From: Ettlia oleoabundans
Taxonomy: Eukaryota > Chlorophyta > Chlorophyceae > Chlamydomonadales
Assembly (NCBI GenBank): GCA_019693395.1
Contig: JAAMXP010002846.1
Location: forward strand, 1-27,332
Length of the DNA: 27,332 bases
Direction: 5' to 3'
The notes under the pieces are model-generated. The model was given only the letters and a program-made list of their open reading frames with translations, was not told the DNA's origin and ran no database searches. The translations under genes and the position numbers were made by a program. Each line of letters opens with the position of its first letter. Position 1 is the stretch's first letter. This document shows positions 14,655-24,777 of the stretch, piece by piece.

Positions 14655-17600
14655 ATGAGCGATTTTGAACCTCGTTTCAAAAGGGCAAGACTAGCAATCG
14701 GAGCAGAACCAAGTGGGGTGAGTTTGGGCTGCGCTATTCAGGGCGTGCAGCTTGTCAGAGTGGCCAGCAAGGCCCAAACGCACGTAAACTATATGCCGCT
14801 TCCACTGCTGTGCAGTCGGGACCAGCACTGCCGCCCAGTGCGGCAGGACCGGCCGAGGGCAATGCGCAGGCAGGGCTGGAGGAAATGGGGCACGTTGCAG
14901 CCAACGGAGCATCACATACGCAGCAGCAGCAGCAGCAAGAGCAGAATATACAGCTTGGCAGCAGTGGCGGCCCAGGGGCACCGACAGCAGTCCCAGAGCC
15001 TGTCCCAATTCAGGACAACACCTACATGAGCCGCGAGGCGCGGCACATGGAGCGGGAGCGCAGCGGGGAGCTTCAGGCCAAGTATATCAAGAACGACGGC
15101 TCTGTTGAGAATGGACGGCTGCTGATTGGTCTGAAAAACGTGTTCAGCAAGTGCCTGCCCAACATGCCCAAGGAGTACATCTGCCGTCTCATATTTGAGC
15201 GCCGCCACAAGTGCGTGCTGGCAGCTTGTTGACCTCGTGTTGTTTTGGCAATAGCGCGTCATTATACGTCATTTTTCAATATATATGTTTTATCGCTGCG
15301 CTGGATTGAACGTGCTTCGAGCCTGCTGTTGCAAGTGTTGGACCTGCGCATTGCTCACTTTGCTCATAATGCCCAATTTCTATGATGGTTTCCCTCCGTA
15401 TTATACTGCACCAGAAGCCATTCTCACGCAGTGTGCTCACGTTTTAATTGATGCTCAACCACCACATGCAGGTCTGTCGTGATTGTGCGCAACGGCAGTC
15501 AAGTGATTGGCGGCATCACATACCGCACCTTCCCAGGCACGCCTGCCTACAAGCTGGGGGAGATAGCCTTCTGTGCTGTGGCACAAACGTTGCAGGTGAC
15601 CGGTTACGGCACACGGTTGATGAACTGGACGAAGGTGGGTAGACAGCAGCTTGATGCATATGAACAATGCTGGGGAGAGGCGGTAGTCTGCAGTTCTTGC
15701 CAGCTTCATGTTGTTTAGAATTGCGCATCTGCCAGTTGTTGAAGGGGAGAACCTTCTGTTCCTACATCTCTGACACGCGGTCTGTGCACGAACTTGATAT
15801 ATTTGCCCACAGCTCAAGACCTTGCATTTCTGCTCCTCGTTGCAGTACTTTGCTCGACAGATGGATGGCCTTGAGTACTTCTTGACTTATGCGGACAACA
15901 ATGCAGTGGGCTACTTCTCCAAGCAGTCGTTCACCAAGAATGTAACCCTGGAAAAAGACAAGGTGCTGCAGATGAGGGAATGACCTCGCGCCACAGCCGG
16001 TTGTGTTGCAGATGGGCGATTAAGAGGGGTGGTGGATTTAGAGGTTCATTTGTGGCAGCACCAGTCTTGCTCCATCCCCTTCCATGTATCAATTCGCTGT
16101 TATCGCTCGCCCTACTTAGTCTCTCATCCCGTGGGCTCCCTGCTTCTTCCTTGACCCCAGTTGGACCATTAACTCACCCACGTTGTGTGAAGCTGTTTAA
16201 GATCTCATCAGCTGCCGGCCCCAACCCCTACGTGCAGTGGTTTGGCTACATTAAAGACTACGATGGCGGCACGCTTATGGAGTGCCGCATCCACCCAACG
16301 CTACCGTATGCCTCCTTCCCAGGTGCATGGTGTGCTGTGCCATGCTGCACAGTGCGGTGCATGCACTTGGCAGTATCTAAGTTATCCCAGCCAGATTAGA
16401 TTCTCAGCTTGTCTTGTTGTAGTTTGCTGCATCTTCATGGTAAATCCGACGGGCAAATTTACCACCCCTGGTGGACTGCTATTGAAACTCTCTTAACCTG
16501 CTGCCCCGCTGGGCCTGCTGCCATTCTTGCTGCCGCCGCAGAGATGTTGGCCAAGCAGCGAGCTGCGATCGAGGGTGAGGTGAAGCGGTACACCACGGGC
16601 CACGTGGTGCATTTAGGGCTGTCCCATTGGAAAGAAGGCGGTGGGCCGATGCCAATCGAGGACATCCCAGGTGGGTTGTTGCAGGGTTGCAGTGGGCGCT
16701 GCCTTATCCTGGGACAAATTCCACGTTTAATACACCCATATTGCACAGCCAGCACAAGGGCCAGCAGAGGAGCATGGACGGGAGTGGTATGCTCTGGGTA
16801 GTTGCCTGGGTAGTCTACACTTCTAAAACACTGTTTTCCCTTGATGGCATCTGTGGTGCAGGCGTCTTGGAGGCCGGTTGGAGCCACGAGGCTGGCATGC
16901 TCTACAAGAGATACCAGATTGCCATGAATGGACAACTGTTGGACCCTACTGAGGTACTTGGTTCTTTGGGGGTGCCGGACTCTTTTGGGGACTAAGCTTG
17001 CATAAGAATTAATGACAGCCTGTGCTTTGCCTTAGCAAGCAACAGATCTTGTCGAGTGTACGTTTTGACATGGCACTGCCAAGCTTTGAAATGCTGCTTC
17101 GCTGCTGCTGCCGCTTTTTGTTGCCGCGCAGGACAATTTGTATGATTATATGAGCATGCTGTTGAAGAAGGCACAGAAACATGCCGATGCGGGGCCCTTC
17201 CTGCAGCCTGTGTCGGCAGCAGATGTGCCTGACTATTACACCATCATCATTGTGAGTATGCCCCGTTCTTGTCAACTGGTCGTGGGCTTAACGCTTGGGA
17301 AGAAGGGCTTGACAGCAACATTATAGAGCTTTCTGGCAGGCATCTCCATGCCTGTAAGATTGGACTTTTATAATCTCACACCTTGCATGCTCTATTAAGA
17401 TCAAATATATTTAGAACCCTTACAATGCCTGAACCTTTATGCTTTCCTTTCACACCCTTCAGGACCCAATGGACCTTGGCACCATGGAGGAGCGGCTGCA
17501 ATCGCGGCGCTACTACATCACCCTCAACATGTTCGCCGCCGACTTTTACAAGATGGTGAAAAACTGCCAGGTGCGAGGCCGTTATTACCTAATAGCAGAC

Positions 17601-17882
17601 GTAAAACCTAGCCCTGCACTCCGACTGCAACTTGATACACCCCTTACCTTTCAGTGTCAATGGAGTCGCTGCCGCACTTCTAGCCTTTACTGTTGGGTCA
17701 TGCTTTCAGCAGTGCCAATGGGTTGTTGAGTTGTTTCTCTGCCCCCCCTGCAGTTGTATAATGGCTCAACCAACCCGTACTTCCTGGCTGCCAAGCGCAT
17801 CTATGACATGTTCTGGCAGGTCATGCGAGAGAGCATCATTCCAAACCTAGAGGCCGCAGGAATTGTGGAACCCAAGCTTTGA
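14655..17882 (+). CDS. GCN5: GCN5-type histone acetyltransferase with bromodomain
   Basis: GCN5 is the SAGA/ADA catalytic subunit that acetylates histone H3 tails in the nucleus using acetyl-CoA. Ten exons join in frame to 466 aa: 14655-14717, 14816-15210, 15472-15634, 15846-15962, 16238-16322, 16542-16670, 16862-16953, 17132-17251, 17463-17570, 17754-17882. Residues 1-75 are a low-complexity leader with a poly-Q run. The GNAT domain follows: [21 protein letters not shown], the catalytic Glu in LGEIAFCAV (E183), acetyl-CoA loop QVTGYGTRL (194-202), and [13 protein letters not shown]. The linker carries [16 protein letters not shown], as in GCN5. The C-terminal bromodomain (about 355-455) has [19 protein letters not shown] and the acetyl-lysine Asn in LYNG (N427). 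The animal PCAF N-terminal domain is absent, as in yeast and plants. Intron 4 has a weak donor (GTGCTG). Confidence 0.95.
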
Positions 17883-18030
17883 GCAAGTGACCGTTCTGCA
17901 AATGCGGTAGCCAGCCCCAAGTTGAATCCCTGCCTTGCTAGGTTTAGTTCGTGGGTTCGCAGTGACTTTGGCAGTAACAATACAGCATGCTGTTTGACGA
18001 TCGCAGATCATGTAGCATATGAAAGTTAGT

Positions 18031-18035
18031 TTACA
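18031..18035 (-). terminator. Candidate poly(A) signal of the SAP-like gene (TGTAA)
   Basis: TTACA on the plus strand, about 170 nt past the stop codon at 18205, a typical spacing. Confidence 0.45.
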
Positions 18036-18097
18036 TTGCAGCTAGACTTCAAACAGGACATCAGTTTAATGCGCTTTGTACGGTACATCATCATTCC

Positions 18098-18102
18098 TGT
18101 AA
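18098..18102 (+). terminator. Candidate GCN5 poly(A) signal (TGTAA)
   Basis: TGTAA 215 nt past the GCN5 stop; the only plus-strand copy in the interval. Confidence 0.45.
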
Positions 18103-18204
18103 TTCTTTCAGTTTACCTGTTGCAAGACATGTTATCATCGCTTGAAAGCTGCAACGTCAGCAATGTGCATGACCAGCAGCTACATATATTGCACAGCTTC
18201 ATGG

Positions 18205-19843
18205 CTAGCCCCTGGCCTGCGCCTTGGCCAGAGCAGCGGCACGGCGGCGGGCATGCGCCTCCTCCGCCTTCCGAGATCGCTCTGCTGCAGATGCAGGCAG
18301 CTTGGCAGCCTTGCTGCCCTCCGATGGCGGTGCGGCCGGCTTGGCAGCAGCTGTGGCACCAGCAGGTCCAGGGTGGGCACCTTTGGAAGCACACAGGGCG
18401 GGCGGTGCAGCGGGGTCCGCAGCAGGCTGTGTAGGAGCAGCGTTGGTCTCCGTTGTAAGACCCCTGGCCTGCGCCTTGGCCAGAGCAGCGGCACGGCGGC
18501 GGGCATGCGCCTCCTCCGCCTTCCGAGATCGCTCTGCTGCAGATGCAGGCAGCTTGGCAGCCTTGCTGCCCTCCGATGGCGCTGCGGCCGGCTTGGCAGC
18601 AGCTGTGGCACCAGCAGGTCCAGGGCGGGCACCATTGGAAGCACACAGGGCAGGCGGAGGTGCAGCGGGGCCCGCAGCAGGCTGTGTAGGAGCAGCGTTG
18701 GTCTCCGCCTCCCCAGCTGCAGGCAAAGAAGCCAGCAAGAAAGATGGACATCAAGTCCCAATCTGCTCCACTGATTACACAACCAACCAACACAGCCACG
18801 CTGTTGCTACCACGCTGCCATGCACCCCATTGCACCAAAGTGGCATTCCATTGACGAGAGAAATCACCCACCACTAGAACACTGGAACCACCAGCAATCC
18901 CCAAACCCACACCTGCAGCAGCCTTGCTCTTCCTGCTGGCCTGTCGCTTGGCCGCTGGGGGCTCCCTGTCCAGTGCCTCCTGTACGCTGGCCTTGCGCTT
19001 GTCACCAGCAACCCGATGTCGGCTGGTTGTGGTGACCGTGCGCTCCTGCTTGCCACCGCTGCCATCATGCTTCTCTGCGGCGATGACAGCGTCCTTGTTG
19101 ATCTGGCCACTGACATTCTGCGCTCCTCCTGCTGCCGCAGCTGCTGCAATGGATGCGCTCGCTGCCTCGCTAGCTTCCTTGTCTGCACCCTCCTGTTCTG
19201 ACGACTGGTGAACGAAGAACAGTGGGTTGAGTGACCCAGGGCTGGGTGCTGGCATGCCTGCCCGCGCATCCTGCTGCTCGGATGAGGGCACCCGCTCGTG
19301 CTCTGGCTGCATGTAGGGCCCCACACTGCTGATGGGCGACAGGCCTTCCGCCTCCTCAGTGCTGGCTGGTGCAGGAGATGCGGCTGTCGCAGGCTGATTG
19401 GCCCCCTCTGCTGCTGGATCGCCCGCATCTGGCAGGAACCGCTCGAACAGCTGCTGGGCGATCTCAGCAGAGGCCAAATTGGCCTGCAGATAGCATCGGC
19501 GGATCAACAAGATGGCAGTGCGATTGGTTTGAAGTCCAGGCGAGGCCCTCACTGTGAGGGTGATCAAAGGGCGCTCAGCCGCCGCCAGATGCCGGGGCAC
19601 TCTGGCGCTTCATCTGCGCCGTTGTCGGGCTGCTGACCGGCCAACCAGTCCCTGGACCGCTCAAGTTCCGCAAGCAGCCAAGTCGAGGCGGCACCGCGAA
19701 AGTTGCCGACAGACGGACCCGCAGTAGCTCACCTTTATGTTCTCTTCTTTTGCTAGTCGTTGCAGAACTCGGCGGGGCAACCCATGGACAGCCTGCCTCA
19801 ATGACACCGGCGTGAGCCCCGCAAGTTGGGGCCCGTTGTCCAT
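18205..19843 (-). CDS. Putative nuclear protein with SAP-like N-terminus and duplicated basic C-terminal module
   Basis: I do not recognise a named ortholog. Three exons (19843-19733, 19483-18913, 18716-18205) join in frame to 397 aa from the only ATG in frame. Across the first junction the sequence reads GLPRRVLQRLAKEENIK then ANLASAEIAQQLFERFL. That is two helices with the LQxLAKxxxIKANxxxxEIxxxL pattern of SAP-type motifs, which bind DNA/RNA. This assignment is inference. Residues about 60-190 are acidic and low complexity. Basic clusters GDKRKAS and AAKRQASRKSKAA look like nuclear localisation signals. The C-terminal 165 residues are two nearly identical copies of an 84-85 aa module, each an Ala/Pro-rich stretch then an Arg/Lys/Glu/Ala-rich helix (SAAERSRKAEEAHARRR). 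Role unknown; DNA- or RNA-associated function is plausible. It sits tail-to-tail with GCN5. Confidence 0.65.
18209..18712. repeat. In-frame tandem duplication, ~252-bp unit, two copies
   Basis: Copy 1 starts at 18209 and copy 2 at 18461, an offset of 252 bp (84 codons). By eye the copies differ by about five substitutions and one 3-base indel, and the first ~120 bases are identical. The duplication lies inside the last exon of the SAP-like gene and duplicates its C-terminal module. High identity points to a recent event or ongoing gene conversion. Confidence 0.95.
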
Positions 19844-20267
19844 GTCGTCGCCAGTGTGCTCAATTCGGACCGTTACGATAAAGGAGAAAGGAAGAGTAAC
19901 TTCAGGAACGCTTCCGATCCGAGGCAGCCTAGGTCTGGACGGACCGTGCGCAGCGTGCGCAGCACCCAGCACCAAGCCGGAGGGCGAGCAGCGGGACAGG
20001 CACAGTGTCTGGCAAATGGGTACCTCTCAACAACTCTTTCAAGTGAGCTATTCTTCAAGATCAAGATCAACAACATCAGGGCATTACGCAGAAATTAATT
20101 AAATGAAAGGATGCAGATCCGGGCACAAGCGGGCCAGCCCGCTGTACTGCAGGAGGCGGGTCTGCCAACTTATCTGCAAAAAAATCCAGCCATATGATGC
20201 GGTCGCATATCCGGTACCTTGCACATGAAATTATTGAATGTATTGTTTAGTTGACTGGGTAGTCCAC
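19844..20267. promoter_or_regulatory. Interval between SAP-like start and ABC1 kinase stop
   Basis: 424 bp holding the SAP-like gene's promoter and the ABC1 kinase 3' UTR, in head-to-tail arrangement. I find no minus-strand TGTAA between 20100 and 20267, so the kinase transcript may end with a variant signal or extend into the next gene's 5' region. A frame runs upstream from 19843 to 19975 but has no ATG before 19843. Confidence 0.5.
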
Positions 20268-23200
20268 TCATCGAAATGTTGGGTGCAGGTAGCCAAGCTC
20301 ATAAATGTGGGTGCTGAGGGAGGCTGGCATCGGCACCCCCTTGAGCTGCTTGGTGGCATCCTTGGCATATGGCTTCCACTGCGAAGCAGCGCTAAACTCC
20401 TGCACCTTCATGCCCACCTTCAGGCCCCGCAGCAGCTGCAGGGATACAGCAGGACACACGAGGCAGCAATGCTCAGCAAGCACTATCGCAAGCATGGTGC
20501 CAGTACCAGGCCGTGGAGGGCCACGGCAGTCCCTGGTTCAGGGCCCAGCAAGAGCAAGCAGAATAGCAGCAAAACCCACCTGAACCACCCGCAGCACGAA
20601 GAACATGTCTGGAGGGAACTTTTGTATGCCCATCTTCTTAATGGGCGAGTCAGGGTCAAATGGATCTGCCCTGCAACAATATACGAGAACAGCCAATAAT
20701 ATATGTAGTACCATGAGTGCGTCGCTGATTGCTCACAGGCTTGCCTCGAGCAATTAATACTCAGTTGCCTAAGTCAGACAGAGTTTTACCGTTTCTCCCA
20801 CCCCAACCCTCCCTCCCCTCTTGGAACTCACTTGCCCCGCGTGTCAAACATGCCGTATGCAAGCCGCGCTTGGAGAGGTGGGTCATCTCGTTCAGTCACC
20901 ACCCCCACATTGCGCAATGCGGCTGCGATTGCGGCATTGTCTCCATTGTCCAATGCCAGCACCAGCTGCGCAAAGGCGGCGCGGTATGAGTCGGGCAACC
21001 GCTTGGACTGCCCGTAGTCAATCAGACCAATCTTGCCGCCTGCAAAACAGATGCTGTAACTCGTACATGGATGGACGACCGTTCGACAGGTTTGGGAGGA
21101 AAAGGTAGCTCAACATATCAAAGACATGCCAGCCCATGTAGCCTGCCAACTCCCACAGCAACCTGCACCTTTCATGACCAAGATGTTGCCAGGGTGCCCA
21201 TCAGCCTGGAACAGACCATCCAAAAGCAGCATGCGACCATATGCCTCAGACACGCGGCTCAAAATGCGCTTGGCCGCCATACGTTTGGTGGCTTCTGATA
21301 GGCTGCATGGGTGAATAAGCGGAATACGGGGCAGGGTGGAGTGACAGGAAATGGACTGCTGAGCATGACTGCCTGCACACATCCAGCTTGGATCCCACAG
21401 TTTGCACGAGCACCAGCATCAAATGTAAAATGTGTGCTGAAACGCAAGTTGCCAGCAGACAGCAGTGCCAAGTAAATATTATTCTTATGCACTACTCGGC
21501 AGGACGGACAGCAGGCTAGGGGAGGGGTGTGCCTTGGCTGTTGGCAGGTCAAGGGAGGGGTGTCCCTTGGCTGCCGGCTATACCCGCAGGCACGGTTATG
21601 AGTCGGCCGGTACGGCTCCCCTGCCCAGGTTCAGTAGGGCCTTAGTAGCGGGGTTATGTAGCACACACATACACAATACTCACTTCTGTGAATGACGCTC
21701 CAGGCGGGTGATGGGAACGCCTTCCAAGAAGTTCATTACCAACAACCGGTTGGTAACCATGCCAGGCACGCTGCGTGGCACCTCGATCTTGTGATTGAGC
21801 TTCTGCACAGTCAGGTACGGGCAACAAAAGTTCACGGAATCAACCTGACAAAAAGTAGGATGACCAGAAAGTAGGCGAAACCTAGGTCCTGCTTCAGCGG
21901 AGGGTTGGGGCAAACTTAGGATACACTCGTTCGCAGATGAATTCGAAAATTGGAACTCGACTGTGCATGCTTGCCTTGAATTGCCGCGCTACAGCATCCA
22001 TGATGCGTGCCTCCCGCTTGAAATCAAACTCGAGGCGAATCTGCAGAAGAAGATGCACAGGGTAGGGAACACCTCGCGAGTAAAACTTCATTAAGCCACA
22101 GTGTGCAAGTAGAAATAAGCAATCAGCTCAGGTTGCCAGGGAAGGTGAACTCCCACACTATCTAGACCCAAGTACATGGGAACCTGCATGCTTTCTTCCT
22201 GACCTGTGCTGCCAGCTCATCTACTGCTGACACAAGGTCAAACTTGATCTCAGTTTTCGACAGGAATGCAGCAGCCAAGCGAATGTTAGAGAGGTCTAGC
22301 GACATAGTGGGCAGCGCATCGGGGTATTGCACCTGCAAGGTAGGCATGCAGGCAGGCAGACAGACCCAGGCACAACATGAGAGGGATGGCAAATCTGGTG
22401 GAAATTATATTTATATGAGAGCCGGTCATTCCAGTGACATGCATGGCGGCCAGAGGGCTTACCTTAACTGCTACAACCCCGTCCTTTGGTCCCTTCTCGC
22501 ATGCCAGCTGCATATCCAGAGGCGGCCTGCACAAAGATGAAACATCAAGCAGCAGCGGTCAGTGTACTACTACTCACACGGGCCACGATGGACCGATTGT
22601 ATGCTGCATTCACTCAGCTGCTTAAATCATGCTGTGCAATACTAGCCGGGCTGATAAGCAGATATCAGCAGGTCGGTCAATTTTGGGGAACCCCCAACAT
22701 GAGCGCAGACAGCCTTTCAGCAGTGCTCAACAGACTCCAACAGCTTTCACCCACCTGCCAGGCACAATATCAGGAGAGTATCCGCCTCGCAGGTAATCCC
22801 ACACTGGGCGCAGGAACGGCCCTCCTCTGCGCAGTTTGGGGCACCGCAGCTTCGCTTTATGGACCTGCAGAAGGGAGCTTGTAACCTTTTGTCCAGGTAG
22901 CTGGTATCACAAGCAGCGGATAAAACCTTACCAGGCAACAAAATTCGCACCCCCTGCCAGTATGCAACCATGCGCATGAGGAAGAAAGGCAAGAACAAAA
23001 GCGCTAGTTCAATTCTTGTGCAAGTCCAAGGAACTAGGCCTGCAGAGAGAGATCCCACCTGGCTGATGGAAGCAGAACCAAGTGGCTCGTCTAAGTCAAT
23101 CCACTCAAACACAGCCTCTAGGGGGGCACCCAGCTCTCGCTCAATAACTTCCCGCACTTGTGCTGCCGGCATGGGCGGCACCTGGTCGTGCAGCAATGAT

Positions 23201-23631
23201 AGCTTGCGGCAAATCTGCTCCGGCACAAAGTCGCCACGTGCACCAATGAATTGCCCAGTCTGCAACAAGGCTGGCGGGAAGGGTGCTCAAGGAAAAATTC
23301 CAGTGCAAGAAAGAGCTGCACTCACAAAATTGTGGGCATTACATCGCGGTGCATGCGACAGCAGAAACCCCATTTGTTCGAAGCCCACCTTCAAATAGAA
23401 GCCTCGCAGATCCACGCACAGGCTGTACAGCTGCTGTGCAGCCTTGGTGTGCTGCCGTGCCCAATGCTCCTCCTTCAACCGTGCCTCATCCCAACCCATC
23501 GCCCCCAGCACGAGCGCATGTGCTTGGCAGGCCTTGTACCCAGCGTAGATGGTAAGGGCGCGGCCCCAAAACTCTGCTGTGCGGGCCAGGCTTTCTAGCG
23601 GCCTCCCATTCGACCGCCCCTCCTGCTCCAT
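20268..23631 (-). CDS. ABC1/UbiB (ADCK-like) atypical protein kinase
   Basis: ABC1 kinases act in mitochondria or plastids on quinone, tocopherol and other isoprenoid-lipid metabolism. Eleven exons (23631-23389, 23259-23059, about 22603-22578, 22526-22463, 22332-22204, 22040-21975, 21802-21684, 21302-21169, 21039-20832, 20670-20580, 20435-20268) give about 482 aa. Visible motifs: the KxGQ signature as YLKTGQF (81-84), PLGSASISQ, the ATP-site Lys in GVVAVKVQYP, FDFKREA, the catalytic-loop equivalent ADGHPGNIL, and the DFG equivalent LIDYGQ, then FPPDMFFVLRVVQLLRG near the end. Usual family members read ADPHPGN; here Gly replaces Pro. Intron 6 begins GC (AAG then GCAAGC). Exon 3 is uncertain: the expected VHRG after ISQ is encoded at 22593-22582, but not in the frame that canonical sites give. 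No targeting peptide is visible from the only in-frame ATG, so an upstream exon is possible. Confidence 0.85.
21518..21583. repeat. ~33-bp tandem pair inside ABC1 kinase intron 7
   Basis: GGGGAGGGGTGTGCCTTGGC (from 21519) recurs as AGGGAGGGGTGTCCCTTGGC (from 21552), with similar flanks CTGTTGGC and CTGCCGGC. The pair lies in the intron at 21303-21683 and is G-rich on the plus strand. Confidence 0.8.
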
Positions 23632-24777
23632 TGACACGCTATCCTCGTGGCTGATGATTGAGGGTTGCAATAGACGGTTCTCAATTCCCTTAAACCGTAA
23701 GGAAGGTTCAGATTGCTGTAAATGCAGCCAGCCTGCATGGCACGACGGCGGCCGGGAGAACGTGAGTTGGCCGGTGGCGGCAGAAGTGCAGTGTGGCAGG
23801 CTACACAGGCGCAGCACACGTTGCAGTGGAATTTGCGCGGAGGTCCAAATGGGCTCGCTGCGCGAGCGATACGGCCCTACAGACAGTGCGGCCTTGCTGC
23901 CATGCGCCGGACGGCCTTACCCTGAGGCTCTCAATGTGCGAGGCGCGATACTGTGATACAAGGCAATGCACTACTTTAAGGGCGATGGAAATGACCCAGT
24001 GTGAGGGTGATGACATGGGCGGGCGGGGCAAGCTGGCAGGCGGCATCCCATGCCAAACTTGTGTGAAACGTTTTCAGACGCAGCAGCGATTGAGCAACAC
24101 CAAGAAGAACCGCTCCATCTCTTTTACTCTCTGTCCCAGAACCTCAATAATTCGCAGTCTCATGCTAAGTTACACACCGCGAGGCTGTTCCCACGCAGAG
24201 GCATTGAGCAAACTCGACAAGCTATCAAGATCCAGGCCCAGCCTTCAAAGCATGGAAGCACCCGCTGTGCATGGGGTGTCGCGAGGTTGTGCTGGAAAGG
24301 CGAGTCCCTCTCAGCCGCCAACCTATCGCTGCTGGATTGTGTGGCCACAGGTATTGCGGGGTGGCCCTGGGCACCAGCGGAGCGCCGCCCATGTCGCACT
24401 GACGCCAGGCGCATGCCCCGAGGCCGAAAGCTGCTGCTGCTGCGGGGGCTGCTTGGCAATCAACTGCGGCAGGGAAAAGGGCGAAATCAGAAGAACACAG
24501 CGATCAGTAAACCACAAGCACATACTGGGACCACTCCCTTGCACAATGGCTGTACAAAACAGAGCCAGATTTTGGGCATGCCGCCTGCAACTTGTGCTGC
24601 AACAGCTGCAAACGGCAGAATAGGTAGACAACTGCTGCTGCAGCAGCCGCGAACGGCATATTAGCTTGACACCTCAGGACGATAGCAGCAACAAGAGTAG
24701 CAGCAAACCACGGGAGCTTGCTGCACCGCTCCATCATAGAAGCAGCAGCACAATCACTAGCTGTTGCAGCCAGCCAC
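23632..24777. other. Interval upstream of ABC1 kinase and downstream of RPL26; no recognised gene
   Basis: 1146 bp should contain the ABC1 kinase promoter and the RPL26 3' UTR. A plus-strand frame of 276 codons (23793-24623) and one of 204 codons (24050-24664) overlap in different frames. Neither resembles a known domain, and both carry Cys/Arg/Ser-rich, low-order sequence typical of GC-rich chance frames. A minus-strand TGTAA at 24170-24174 is a distant candidate end for RPL26. Confidence 0.5.
24170..24174 (-). terminator. Candidate RPL26 poly(A) signal (TGTAA)
   Basis: The nearest minus-strand TGTAA I see past the RPL26 stop, about 600 nt away. That is long for a ribosomal protein mRNA, so a variant signal nearer the stop may be used instead. 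Confidence 0.25.

Larger units (their letters stand above)
17883..18204. other. Short convergent 3' interval between GCN5 and the SAP-like gene
   Basis: 322 bp separate the two facing stop codons. TGTAA for GCN5 (18098-18102, plus) lies beyond TGTAA for the SAP-like gene (18031-18035, minus), so mature transcripts are expected to overlap by tens of bases. No open frame of interest. Confidence 0.6.

Noticed and set aside
18142..18877. Two long plus-strand open frames (210 and 217 codons) over the duplication
   Set aside because: They mirror the antisense of the repeated, GC-rich last exon of the SAP-like gene, whose spliced minus-strand frame is coherent across three exons.
23632..23817. ABC1 kinase N-terminal extension to 23817
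   Set aside because: The frame is open but begins with GTG, and there is no ATG before 23631.
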